A stretch of DNA of 6,211 nt from an uncultured Roseateles sp. (GCA_946480605.1 CAMLKW010000244.1:1-6211), one strand, 5' to 3'. Numbered from the stretch's first letter, positions 1-5,940 are shown. Numbers and translations: made by a program. Notes: a model not told the origin generated them from the sequence alone.

Positions 1-3
1 TCA

Positions 4-327
4 TCACTTGCTTCCTCGTTGGGCGAATTCGGTCAGGCCCGACAGGCCCTCGCGGCGGGCCAGTTCGGCCAGCACGTCTTCCGGCTTCAGGCCGAAGTGG
101 GCCAGAGCGACCATGCTGTGGAACCAGAGGTCGGCCACTTCGTAGACGAGCTTCTGCGGGTCGCCATCCTTGGCGGCCATGACGGTCTCGGTGGCCTCCT
201 CGCCGACTTTCTTCAGGATGCTGTCCAGCCCCTTGTCGAACAGCTTGGCCACGTAGCTGGTGCCGGGGTCGGCGCCCTTGCGCGAGGCGATGACCGCGCC
301 CACGCGGGAAAGGATGTCGTCACTCAT
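4..327 (-). CDS. hisE: Phosphoribosyl-ATP pyrophosphatase (HisE)
   Basis: This 107-residue protein hydrolyses phosphoribosyl-ATP to phosphoribosyl-AMP and pyrophosphate, the second step of histidine synthesis, in the cytosol. It has the all-alpha MazG-like fold signature: the Mg-binding EExxE motif at residues 43-47 (VGEEATE, 42-48) and an ExxD motif at residues 63-66 ([10 protein letters not shown], 62-71). The length is normal for a stand-alone HisE. The ATG lies inside the end of hisI, with an 8-bp overlap (ATGAGTGA), so translation is probably coupled and no strong Shine-Dalgarno is visible. HisI and HisE are separate proteins here, not the HisIE fusion of enterobacteria. The stop is followed directly by another TGA. 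An ATG at positions 4-2 overlaps the hisE stop (TGATG), so a further co-transcribed gene may begin at the left edge of the window. Identity is secure. Confidence 0.96.
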   Translation of the reverse strand: MSDDILSRVGAVIASRKGADPGTSYVAKLFDKGLDSILKKVGEEATETVMAAKDGDPQKLVYEVADLWFHSMVALAHFGLKPEDVLAELARREGLSGLTEFAQRGSK

Positions 328-709
328 AGATCTTGGCCGGGTCCTTCAGCACCGGTTCGGCGGCGCTCCACACGCCATCTTGCAGCTTCTGGAAGAAGCA
401 GCTGTGGCGGCCGGTGTGGCAGGCGATGCCGGGTTCGTGGCCCAGCTGGGTGATGGTCAGCAGCACGACGTCGTTGTCGCAGTCCATGCGGATGGCATGC
501 ACCTGCTGGAAGTGGCCACTCTCCTCACCCTTGTGCCACAGCTTGCCGCGCGAGCGGCTCCAGTAAACGGCCTGGCCGCGCTCGGCCGTCAAGGCGAGCG
601 CCTCGCGGTTCATCCACGCGAACATCAGCACGTCGCCCGTGCCCTGCTCCTGGGCGATGACGGGCACCAGGCCCTTGTCGTCCCACTTCACTTCATCCAA
701 CCAGTTCAT
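320..709 (-). CDS. hisI: Phosphoribosyl-AMP cyclohydrolase (HisI)
   Basis: This 129-residue zinc enzyme opens the adenine ring of phosphoribosyl-AMP to give ProFAR, the third step of histidine synthesis and the step after HisE. Family motifs are intact: WHKGEESGH (58-66), the metal-binding DCDND (76-80) and [13 protein letters not shown] (94-106). Cys77, Cys97 and Cys104 are the expected zinc ligands, and Asp76, Asp78 and Asp80 the expected Mg site. The length is typical of a monofunctional cyclohydrolase. The start is the ATG 4 bp after the mutT stop; a short GAAG stretch directly upstream is a poor ribosome binding site, so coupling to mutT is likely. In many betaproteobacteria hisI follows hisF; here the upstream gene is mutT instead. 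Identity is secure. Confidence 0.97.
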   Translation of the reverse strand: MNWLDEVKWDDKGLVPVIAQEQGTGDVLMFAWMNREALALTAERGQAVYWSRSRGKLWHKGEESGHFQQVHAIRMDCDNDVVLLTITQLGHEPGIACHTGRHSCFFQKLQDGVWSAAEPVLKDPAKIYE

Positions 710-713
710 GGCT

Positions 714-1139
714 TCAGTCTAGGTGAGTGGGGCCGACATGGTTTCGCTCTTCGGCAAACCAGTTCAGCACCGGCACCGTTCCGGGCAGCACGGGTTTCAG
801 CTGCACGGGCAGGTCGGCCCAGGCCATCTGCTGGCCTTCCAGCATCTGGAACTCACCGGTCCAGTCGTACACCTTGCAGAAGTTCAGCCGCACCAGCGCA
901 TGCGGGTAGTCGAAGATCTCCGTCTTCCACGGATGGGCGGCACCAATCTCGATGCCGATCTCCTCACGCAGCTCGCGCGCCAGCGCCTGCTCGACGGTTT
1001 CGCCGGCCTCGACCTTGCCGCCCGGGAACTCCCAGTAGCCGGCGTAGACCTTGCCCTCCGGGCGCGAGGTCAGCAGGAACTGGCCGTCGGGTGCGACCAG
1101 CACACCCACCGCCACCTCGGTGATCGGACGTTCGCTCAT
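714..1139 (-). CDS. mutT: MutT-like Nudix hydrolase (probable 8-oxo-dGTP diphosphatase)
   Basis: This 141-residue Nudix protein is predicted to hydrolyse oxidised purine nucleoside triphosphates such as 8-oxo-dGTP, keeping them out of DNA. The full Nudix box GX5EX7REUXEEXGU spans residues 41-63, with REL at 55-57, the EE pair at 59-60 and the closing G62-I63. It follows WEFPGGK (36-42), and EGQQMAW (101-107) is also MutT-like. The open frame extends upstream to 1331, but the extra 64 codons overlap the ATPase gene and encode Arg/Pro/Gly-rich sequence unlike any Nudix protein. The ATG at 1139 has an AGGA ribosome binding site 8 bp upstream and forms an ATGA overlap with the ATPase stop. Aligned by eye to E. 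coli MutT, the base-recognising Asn119 appears to be Thr121, so the exact substrate is less certain than the fold. Confidence 0.9.
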   Translation of the reverse strand: MSERPITEVAVGVLVAPDGQFLLTSRPEGKVYAGYWEFPGGKVEAGETVEQALARELREEIGIEIGAAHPWKTEIFDYPHALVRLNFCKVYDWTGEFQMLEGQQMAWADLPVQLKPVLPGTVPVLNWFAEERNHVGPTHLD

Positions 1140-2002
1140 TCCGCCCGTCCTGCCAGGTCGCGTGCGAACTGGTAGGCCACGCGGCCCGAGCGCGAACCGC
1201 GCTCCAGCGCCCAGACCAGCGACGGCTGGCGGGCGGCCTCGATGGCGGCGTCGTCCAGGCCGAAATGGCGCAGCCACTGCGCCACGATGGCCAGGTACTC
1301 GTCCTGGCTGAACGGGTAGAAGCTGATCCACAGCCCGAAGCGCTCGGACAGCGAGATCTTTTCCTCCACCGCCTCGCCCGGATGGATCTCGCCGTGCTCG
1401 CCGCGCGTGCCCGAGAGGTTGTCGACCATCTTCTCGGGCAGCAGGTGGCGGCGGTTGCTGGTGGCGTAGATCAGCACGTTGTCGCTGGCCGCGGCGACGG
1501 AGCCGTCGAGCACGCTCTTCAGCGCCTTGTAGCTGGCCTCGCCTTCGTCAAAGCTCAGGTCGTCGCAGAAAACCACGAAGCGCTCCGGGCGCGCCGCCAC
1601 CTGCTCGATGAGGTCCGGCAGGTCCACCAGGTCGGCCTTGTCGACCTCGATGAGGCGCAGGCCGCGGTCGGCGAACTCGTTCAGCACGGCCTTGATCAGC
1701 GAGCTTTTCCCGGTGCCCTTGGCGCCGGTCAGCAGCACGTTGTTGGCGGGGCGGCCGGCGACGAACTGAACCGTGTTGCGCAGCAGTCTTTCCTTCTGCG
1801 GCTCCACTTCCTGCAGGTCGGACAGCCGGATGCGGCTGATCGCGCGCACCGGCTCCAGGCACAGCGCGCCATGCCGGCGACGGGCACGGAAGGCGGTGGC
1901 CGCGGCCCAGTCGGGCGGCGTGGCGGCATGGGGCAGGACCGCTTCCAGACGGGTCAGCAGACCTTCTGCGCGGGCCAGGAACGATTCAAGAGCGGCGGAC
2001 AT
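1136..2002 (-). CDS. DUF815-family AAA+ ATP-binding protein, function unknown
   Basis: This 288-residue protein matches the DUF815 type of AAA+ ATPase, a widespread family without an established role. The first 85 residues form a helical N-terminal part. The P-loop GAKGTGKS (93-100) follows, then Walker B VVFCDD (143-148), a sensor-1-like ATSNRR (180-185), a candidate arginine finger in SERFG (R221 within 219-223) and a sensor-2-like SGRVAYQ (272-278), so the ATPase core looks complete and active. No signal peptide or membrane segment is seen, so it should be cytosolic. The gene starts 13 bp after slmA and its TGA overlaps the mutT ATG (ATGA), which implies tight co-expression with mutT. The start codon lacks a clear Shine-Dalgarno. 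Family placement is from recalled motif order, not a search; other P-loop ATPases with a similar layout are a less likely alternative. Confidence 0.88.
   Translation of the reverse strand: MSAALESFLARAEGLLTRLEAVLPHAATPPDWAAATAFRARRRHGALCLEPVRAISRIRLSDLQEVEPQKERLLRNTVQFVAGRPANNVLLTGAKGTGKSSLIKAVLNEFADRGLRLIEVDKADLVDLPDLIEQVAARPERFVVFCDDLSFDEGEASYKALKSVLDGSVAAASDNVLIYATSNRRHLLPEKMVDNLSGTRGEHGEIHPGEAVEEKISLSERFGLWISFYPFSQDEYLAIVAQWLRHFGLDDAAIEAARQPSLVWALERGSRSGRVAYQFARDLAGRAE
1148..1151 (-). promoter_or_regulatory. Ribosome binding site of mutT
   Basis: AGGA on the minus strand lies 8 bases before the ATG at 1139, inside the end of the ATPase gene. It is the best Shine-Dalgarno match in the minus-strand run apart from that of argB. 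It supports the internal start of mutT over the far longer open frame, and suggests that mutT can recruit ribosomes as well as use those terminating on the ATPase gene. Confidence 0.6.
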
Positions 2003-2015
2003 GCCGCCAGTGTAG

Positions 2016-2627
2016 TTAGTCGATCGCTCTCAACGAGGCGTCCAGCTGCTCCGTCGGCAGCCGCTTGAAGCCCGAGCGCGCATAGCGCTGCAGCCGGCCG
2101 ATGATGAAGCAGACCCACACCGACGCCTGCGCGTTGGCATGCACCGTGGGCGTCAGCGAACCCTGCGCCTCGGCCGTGGCGCGCAGCACCTGGCGCAGCG
2201 ACGACTCGATGCGGTCAAAAAACTGATTGATGCGCGCCGTCAGCCGCTCGTGCTCGTAGACCAGCGCGTCGCCCACCATCACGCGCGTCATGCCCGGGTT
2301 CTTCTCGCCGAACTGCAGGATGACACTGGCAATGCGCGCCGCCTGCCCCGGCATGGGCTGGGGCGCGTCGACGATCTGGTGGATGAGGCCGAAGACGCTG
2401 CCCTCGATGAAGTCGATAAGCGCCTCGAACATCTGCGCCTTGCTGGCGAAGTGGCGGTACAGCGCCGCCTCGCTGACGTCCAGCCTGGCCGCCAGCGCGG
2501 CGGTGGTGATGCGGTCGGCGCCGGGCTGCTCCAGCATGCCGGCCAGCACCTGCAGGATCTGCGTGCGGCGCTCGCCGGGCTTGGGGCGCTTCTTGGGGGC
2601 GGTGGCGGCGGGCTGGTCGGCGTCCAT
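2016..2627 (-). CDS. slmA: Nucleoid occlusion factor SlmA (TetR family)
   Basis: This 203-residue TetR-fold protein resembles E. coli SlmA, which binds specific chromosomal sites and blocks FtsZ polymerisation over the nucleoid. The N-terminus (1-20) is a basic, Pro/Ala-rich tail. The helix-turn-helix spans about 40-63 and includes ITTAALAARLDVSEAALYRH (40-59), nearly identical to E. coli. The ligand-domain motif FGEKNPGMTR (106-115) corresponds to FGERNPGLTR, and INQFFDRIESSLRQV (133-147) is also shared. Of the E. coli residues I recall as affecting FtsZ contact, Phe65 and Asn102 are kept (F73, N110), Arg101 is Lys109, while Arg73 and Gly97 appear replaced by Leu81 and Gln105. The gene begins 10 bp after the response regulator stop, with no good Shine-Dalgarno. 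A generic TetR repressor is the alternative, but the motif identity favours SlmA. Confidence 0.9.
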   Translation of the reverse strand: MDADQPAATAPKKRPKPGERRTQILQVLAGMLEQPGADRITTAALAARLDVSEAALYRHFASKAQMFEALIDFIEGSVFGLIHQIVDAPQPMPGQAARIASVILQFGEKNPGMTRVMVGDALVYEHERLTARINQFFDRIESSLRQVLRATAEAQGSLTPTVHANAQASVWVCFIIGRLQRYARSGFKRLPTEQLDASLRAID

Positions 2628-2637
2628 GCCGCGGATG

Positions 2638-3324
2638 CTAATCGCGCAGCCAGCCCAGCCGGCGCGCTTCGTAGATCGCCTCGACCTTGGAGCGCACGTG
2701 CAGCTTGCGGTAGACCCGCTTCACATAGGTCATGACCGTGTGCGGCGACACCTGCATGAACTGCGCGATCTCGTCGAAGGTGAAGCCCTTGGCGGCCAGA
2801 TGCAGCACGCGCGACTCCTGCTCGGACAGGGCCACGACCTCCTCGTCCGCCATCGTGGCGGCCATGGCCTCGGGCGACGGCCCGCTGGAGCCCTGGCTGC
2901 CGGGCGCCAGGCGCACCAGCAGGCGGCGGGCGATGACGGGGCTGATGGGGCTGCCGCCGGCGCGCAGCGAGCGCAGCTGGCCGGGCAGGTCCAGCGCCAG
3001 GCTGTCCTTCAGCAGGTAGCCGGTGGCGCCGGCCTCGATGCTGGACACGACGTGCTGCTCGTCGCCGAACACGGAGATCACCATGACCTCGCACTGCGGA
3101 CGCGTCTGCGCCGCGTGGCGGATCAGCTCGATGCCGCTGCCGCCGGGCAGGTCCAGGTCAACCAGCAGCACATCGGGCTGGAGCTGGTCGAACATGCGCC
3201 GGCCTTGCGGCAGGTCGGGGGCGATGCCCAGCAGCTCGATGTCGGGGACGCTGCCCAGCGCATGCGTGAAGGCCTCCCGGAAGCGGGCCTGGTCTTCGAC
3301 GATGAGGACCGAGAACGGGGTCAT
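2638..3324 (-). CDS. Two-component response regulator, NarL/LuxR type (orphan)
   Basis: This 228-residue protein has a receiver domain (about 5-122) and a LuxR-type helix-turn-helix (about 165-222). Receiver residues are all present: acidic pair E10-D11, phospho-acceptor D56 in LLVDLDLPGG (53-62), S84 at the end of the fourth strand and K106 in LLKD. The linker (about 138-163) is rich in Ser, Pro and Ala. The output domain includes LSEQESRVLHLAAKGFTFDE (166-185) and VSPHTVMTYVKRVYRKL (192-208), a proper GerE-type recognition region. It should be a phosphorylation-controlled DNA-binding regulator. No histidine kinase is present in the window, so its input signal is unknown. The open frame runs upstream to 3585, but the ATG at 3324 gives a standard receiver start (MTPFSVLIVEDQ), and the extra part overlaps the nucleotidase and is low-complexity. 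The Shine-Dalgarno is weak (GAGAG about 13 bases before the ATG). Its targets cannot be read from the sequence. Confidence 0.93.
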   Translation of the reverse strand: MTPFSVLIVEDQARFREAFTHALGSVPDIELLGIAPDLPQGRRMFDQLQPDVLLVDLDLPGGSGIELIRHAAQTRPQCEVMVISVFGDEQHVVSSIEAGATGYLLKDSLALDLPGQLRSLRAGGSPISPVIARRLLVRLAPGSQGSSGPSPEAMAATMADEEVVALSEQESRVLHLAAKGFTFDEIAQFMQVSPHTVMTYVKRVYRKLHVRSKVEAIYEARRLGWLRD

Positions 3325-3401
3325 GGGCTCTGGAAATCTCTCAAGCTGCGGGAGGGCGGATTGTCCGACGAGGATAGTCCCTCGCCCAGACGCATCTTCC
3401 T
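3325..3401. other. 77-bp intergenic region upstream of the response regulator
   Basis: This is the only sizeable gap in the minus-strand run. It contains two GGA-N3-TCC elements (annotated separately) and a short potential hairpin, CGAGG (3369-3373) with CCTCG (3380-3384), with a 6-base loop. I see no U-tract, so it is not a convincing intrinsic terminator. I found no good sigma-70 promoter; the nearest -10-like sequence on the minus strand is TATCCT, with no matching -35. The gap leaves open whether the regulator is read through from argB or has its own promoter. Confidence 0.6.
3358..3380. promoter_or_regulatory. Tandem GGA-N3-TCC repeats, candidate operator
   Basis: Two 9-bp imperfect palindromes, GGATTGTCC (3358-3366) and GGATAGTCC (3372-3380), differ at one position. 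They are separated by 5 bp, giving a 14-bp repeat period, and lie 34-56 bp upstream of the response regulator ATG. Tandem short palindromes at this distance are what an operator of a dimeric regulator could look like, possibly for autoregulation. The function is inferred from position and symmetry only; no known consensus was matched and chance is possible in GC-rich DNA. Confidence 0.3.
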
Positions 3402-4085
3402 TCAGAACTGGGGGGACCGCGCCAGCGCCGCCAGCGAGCGCACGCGCCGGCTCACGTAGGCCGGCCGATGCTGCAGGCGCCGGCCGTCGGGCGTCTTGCG
3501 CAGCCAGCGCTGCATCCAGACGGTGGACATGCCGAGGCTGCGGGCCGATTTCTGGTGGATCAGCGTGTCCTCGACGAGGATGCAATGCTCCGGCCGCAGC
3601 TTCAGCCGCGCCAGCACCGCGCGGAACATGCGGGTGTCGGGCTTGGGCCGGGAGTGGCCGAACATCTGCATGTCCTCCACGCAGATCAGCCCCTCGAAGA
3701 CGCTGCTGAGGCCGATGGCCGCCAGCACGCGCTCGGCGTAGCTGCGCGGCGCATTCGTCATCAGGAACTTGCGCCCCGGCAGGCGCCGCAGCGCGGCGAG
3801 GTCGTGCGCGTGGCCGTGCAGATGCGCCTCCAGGCCGGGCAGCCTGTGCGTCTCGGCCAGGAAGTGCGCGGGCTTGATGCCGTGGTGGCGCTGCAAGCCG
3901 GTCAGCGTCGCGCCATAGCGATGCCAGTAGCGGTTGCGCAGCGCCGCCGCCGCCTCGTCCGTCAGGCCGAGGTAGGTCACCATGTAGGCCGCCATCGACG
4001 CGTTCAGCTCCTTGAACGCCCGGTGCGACGCGTTGTGCAGCGTGTCGTCGAGGTCGAACAGCCAGGTCTTGGGGCTTCTGCTCAT
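3402..4085 (-). CDS. Pyrimidine 5'-nucleotidase, HAD superfamily (SDT1-like)
   Basis: This 227-residue haloacid dehalogenase-type phosphatase is predicted to remove the 5'-phosphate from pyrimidine nucleoside monophosphates. Motif I is DLDDTLHN (11-18), with nucleophile D11 and acid/base D13. Motif II is T110 in LMTNAP, motif III is K148 in RPKPD, and motif IV is E172-D173 in LVEDT. An alpha-helical cap lies between motifs I and II (about 20-100). The DDTLHN opening and NAP after motif II fit the SDT1/YjjG-like pyrimidine nucleotidases better than phosphoglycolate phosphatases. The C-terminus (about 194-220) is Arg-rich. The ATG overlaps the argB stop as ATGA, showing translational coupling. 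The longer upstream open frame is an out-of-frame shadow of argB and is not used. The substrate is inferred from family; a broader nucleotide phosphatase role is possible. Confidence 0.87.
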   Translation of the reverse strand: MSRSPKTWLFDLDDTLHNASHRAFKELNASMAAYMVTYLGLTDEAAAALRNRYWHRYGATLTGLQRHHGIKPAHFLAETHRLPGLEAHLHGHAHDLAALRRLPGRKFLMTNAPRSYAERVLAAIGLSSVFEGLICVEDMQMFGHSRPKPDTRMFRAVLARLKLRPEHCILVEDTLIHQKSARSLGMSTVWMQRWLRKTPDGRRLQHRPAYVSRRVRSLAALARSPQF

Positions 4086-4987
4086 CGCGACGAGATCATG
4101 GTTCCATAGGCTTGGTCCGTCAGCACCTCCAGCAGCATCGCGTGCGGCACGCGGCCGTCGATGATGTGGACCGCGTTGACGCCGCTCTTGGCCGCATCGA
4201 TGGCACCAGCGATCTTGGGGATCATGCCGCCGCTGATGGTGCCGTCCTCCACCAGCTCGTCGATGCGGCGCGGCGTCAGCTCGGTCAGCAGCTCGCCCTG
4301 CTTGTCCAGCACGCCGCGGATGTTGGTCAGCATCAGCAGCTTCTCGGCCTGCAACACCGTGGCCAGCTTGGCGGCCACCACGTCGGCGTTGATGTTGTAG
4401 CTCTCGTTGGCCTCGCCGAAGCCAATGGGGCTGACGACGGGGATGAACTGGTCGTCCTGCAGCGCCTTCACGACGCTGGGGTCGATGGAGACGATGTCGC
4501 CGACCTGGCCGATGTCGTGCTCCTTGCTGGGGTCGTCCTTGTCGACCATCTTCAGCTGCTTCGCGCGGATCATGCCGCCGTCGCGGCCGGTCAGGCCCAC
4601 GGCCTTGCCGCCGGCGGCGTTGATGAGCCCGACGATGTCCTGCTGCACCTCGCCGGCCAGCACCCATTCGACGACGCCCATGGTCTCGGCGTCCGTCACG
4701 CGCATGCCCTGGATGAAGTGGCCCTTCTTGCCCAGCTTGTTCAGCGCGTCCTCGATCTGCGGGCCGCCGCCGTGCACGACGACCGGGTTCAGGCCCACCA
4801 GCTTCAGCAGCACCACGTCCTCGGCGAAGTCCTGCTGCAGCTCCGGGTCGGTCATCGCGTTGCCGCCGTACTTGATGACGATGGTCTTGCCGTGGAACTT
4901 GCGGATGTAGGGCAAGGCCTGCGAGAGGATCTCGGCCTTCTCGCGCGGCGCGATGTGGGAAACGTCGGTGGTGTGGGCGGTGGTCAT
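4082..4987 (-). CDS. argB: Acetylglutamate kinase (ArgB)
   Basis: This 301-residue amino-acid kinase phosphorylates N-acetylglutamate, the second step of arginine synthesis, in the cytosol. Motifs run in order: IKYGGNAM (38-45) with the phosphate-binding lysine K39, VVHGGGPQI (70-78), [13 protein letters not shown] (131-143), [14 protein letters not shown] (196-209), TNIRG (221-225) and SGGMIPKI (252-259). The N-terminal extension with a helix (about 15-33, [11 protein letters not shown]) and the C-terminal [12 protein letters not shown] (287-298) resemble arginine-feedback-inhibited kinases such as that of Pseudomonas, so allosteric inhibition by arginine is likely. The length is normal. The ATG at 4987 has a good GGAG ribosome binding site 8 bases upstream. 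It is the first gene of the minus-strand run, reading away from the CDF transporter. Identity is secure. Confidence 0.98.
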   Translation of the reverse strand: MTTAHTTDVSHIAPREKAEILSQALPYIRKFHGKTIVIKYGGNAMTDPELQQDFAEDVVLLKLVGLNPVVVHGGGPQIEDALNKLGKKGHFIQGMRVTDAETMGVVEWVLAGEVQQDIVGLINAAGGKAVGLTGRDGGMIRAKQLKMVDKDDPSKEHDIGQVGDIVSIDPSVVKALQDDQFIPVVSPIGFGEANESYNINADVVAAKLATVLQAEKLLMLTNIRGVLDKQGELLTELTPRRIDELVEDGTISGGMIPKIAGAIDAAKSGVNAVHIIDGRVPHAMLLEVLTDQAYGTMISSR

Positions 4988-4990
4988 GCA

Positions 4991-5009
4991 CTGGACTCCA
5001 GGAAACTGG
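4991..5009. repeat. Overlapping short inverted repeats CTGG/CCAG/CTGG
   Basis: Three 4-base arms alternate: CTGG (4991-4994), CCAG (4998-5001) and CTGG (5006-5009), with spacers ACT and GAAA. The middle arm can pair with either neighbour, so two mutually exclusive hairpins are possible in RNA from either strand. In the argB message the middle arm carries the GG of the ribosome binding site. The arms are only 4 bp (5 bp including the flanking A/T for the first pair as DNA), so stability is low and function is conjecture. Confidence 0.35.
4996..4999 (-). promoter_or_regulatory. Ribosome binding site of argB
   Basis: GGAG on the minus strand lies 8 bases before the argB ATG, an ideal distance, and fixes the start at 4987. 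The site sits inside the short palindrome CTGGACTCCAG (4991-5001), so it could be partly masked by local RNA pairing. Confidence 0.65.
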
Positions 5010-5043
5010 CGCGATTCTAGGAAGGGCTGGCGACAATGCCGCG

Positions 5044-5940
5044 ATGCAAGCCCGCACCTACCTGAAGCTCTCCGTCGCGACCGCGTTGGTGACCATCGCG
5101 CTGAAGACCGCCGCCTGGTGGTGGACCGGCTCGGTCAGCCTGGCGGCGGACGCGCTGGAATCGCTGGTCAACCTGGCCGGCGCCGTGTTCGCGCTGGCCA
5201 TGGTCACGCTGGCGGCCCAGCCGCCCGACGCGGAACACCCCTACGGCCACCACAAGGCCGAGTACTTCTCCAGCGGCTTCGAGGGCATCCTCATCATCGC
5301 GGCCGGCCTGGGCATCCTGTGGGGCGCGGTGGACCGCTGGCGCCACCCGGAGCCGCTGCAGGCTATCGGTCTGGGCGTGGGGTTGGCCGTCGTCAGCTCC
5401 GCGCTGAACGGCCTGATGGCCTGGGCCATGTTGCGCAAGGCCCGCGAGGTGCGCTCCGTGGCGCTGGAGGGCGACGCCCGCCACCTGATCACCGACGTCT
5501 GGACCTCGGCCGGCGTGGTGGCCGGGCTGATCGGCGTGATGGCGACCGGCTGGCACTGGCTGGACCCGCTGCTGGCCATGGTCGTCGCGCTGAACATCCT
5601 GCGCGAAGGCGTGCACCTGCTGCGCGAATCCAGCAACGGCCTGATGGACCGTGCGCTGGACGACGACGACCAGGCCCGCGTGCAGGCGGTGCTGGACGGC
5701 TTTCGCCAGCCGCACGGCCTGCGCTTCGACCACATCACCACCCGCGTCGCCGGGCAACGCCACTTCATCGACCTGCACATGCACCTGCCCGCCGCCTGGA
5801 CGCTGGCCCGCTCGGCCGCGCTGCGCGCCGAGGTGGAGCAGGCCTTGATGCAGGCCATTCCCCACCTGCACGCCAGCATCCAGATGCTGCCCATGGACGT
5901 GGAACCCCGAACGCTGGGCGACGAGGAGACGACGACGTGA
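5044..5940 (+). CDS. Cation diffusion facilitator (CDF) family metal efflux transporter
   Basis: This 298-residue inner-membrane protein is predicted to export divalent metal ions in exchange for protons. Six membrane segments fall at roughly 7-27, 31-56, 79-97, 107-131, 150-168 and 171-189, followed by a cytosolic C-terminal domain (about 205-285). The hallmark [17 protein letters not shown] (65-81) is intact. Aligned by eye with YiiP/FieF, the transport site has D36, H147 and D151 (DARHLITD, 144-151), but the first acidic ligand of helix 2 (YiiP Asp45) falls at Ser32. In the C-terminal domain H230 and H245 match YiiP metal ligands, while the HQD motif near the end is absent. The metal (Zn, Fe, Mn, Co) therefore cannot be assigned. 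The ATG at 5044 gives the normal family N-terminus; the Shine-Dalgarno is weak or distant. The stop overlaps dtd as GTGA. Confidence 0.92.
   Translation: MQARTYLKLSVATALVTIALKTAAWWWTGSVSLAADALESLVNLAGAVFALAMVTLAAQPPDAEHPYGHHKAEYFSSGFEGILIIAAGLGILWGAVDRWRHPEPLQAIGLGVGLAVVSSALNGLMAWAMLRKAREVRSVALEGDARHLITDVWTSAGVVAGLIGVMATGWHWLDPLLAMVVALNILREGVHLLRESSNGLMDRALDDDDQARVQAVLDGFRQPHGLRFDHITTRVAGQRHFIDLHMHLPAAWTLARSAALRAEVEQALMQAIPHLHASIQMLPMDVEPRTLGDEETTT

Larger units (their letters stand above)
4988..5043. promoter_or_regulatory. Divergent intergenic region argB / CDF transporter
   Basis: These 56 bp must hold the start signals for both directions unless the promoters lie within the genes. For argB, the minus strand has a -10-like TAGAAT (5019 to 5014), matching the sigma-70 consensus at 5 of 6 positions. 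No recognisable -35 lies 16-18 bp upstream of it; TTGTCG at 5036-5031 is too close. A start near 5007 would give a leader of about 20 bases. For the plus strand I see no convincing -10/-35 pair; AGGAAGGG (5019-5026) is the only purine-rich ribosome-binding candidate and lies 17 bases before the ATG, which is far. The region also holds an alternating CTGG/CCAG element (4991-5009). Confidence 0.4.

Noticed and set aside
1..4. Start of a further minus-strand gene after hisE (ATG at 4-2 overlapping the stop)
   Set aside because: Only one codon and one base are inside the window. The TGATG overlap is suggestive, but nothing about the product can be supported.
723..734. GTGAGT half of a possible SlmA binding site at the 3' end of mutT
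   Set aside because: The following bases (GGGGCC) do not supply the inverted ACTCAC half, so it is at best a half site by chance.
1140..1331. Upstream extension of MutT by 64 codons
   Set aside because: The Arg/Pro/Gly-rich sequence overlaps the ATPase gene; the ATG at 1139 has a good ribosome binding site and an ATGA junction.
3369..3384. Hairpin CGAGG/CCTCG as a terminator between the nucleotidase and the response regulator
   Set aside because: It has only five base pairs and no following U-tract on either strand, which is too weak to call a terminator.
2290..3459. Plus-strand open frame of 389 codons opposite slmA and the response regulator
   Set aside because: It crosses two real genes and their intergenic gap and gives Ala/Gly/Gln/Val-rich sequence without motifs, so it is a shadow of high GC content.
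3325..3585. N-terminal extension of the response regulator by 87 codons
   Set aside because: The extension overlaps the nucleotidase gene in another frame, is low-complexity, and receiver domains begin normally at MTPFSVLIVEDQ.
4112..5020. Plus-strand open frame of 302 codons opposite argB
   Set aside because: It is a low-complexity Leu/Val/Asp/His/Gln-rich translation with no recognisable domain, fully antisense to a certain argB.
5017..5871. Long minus-strand open frame (284 codons) opposite the CDF transporter
   Set aside because: It is rich in Gln, His, Gly, Ala and Val, as expected for an antisense reading of GC-rich coding DNA. The plus-strand gene has clear family motifs across the same span.
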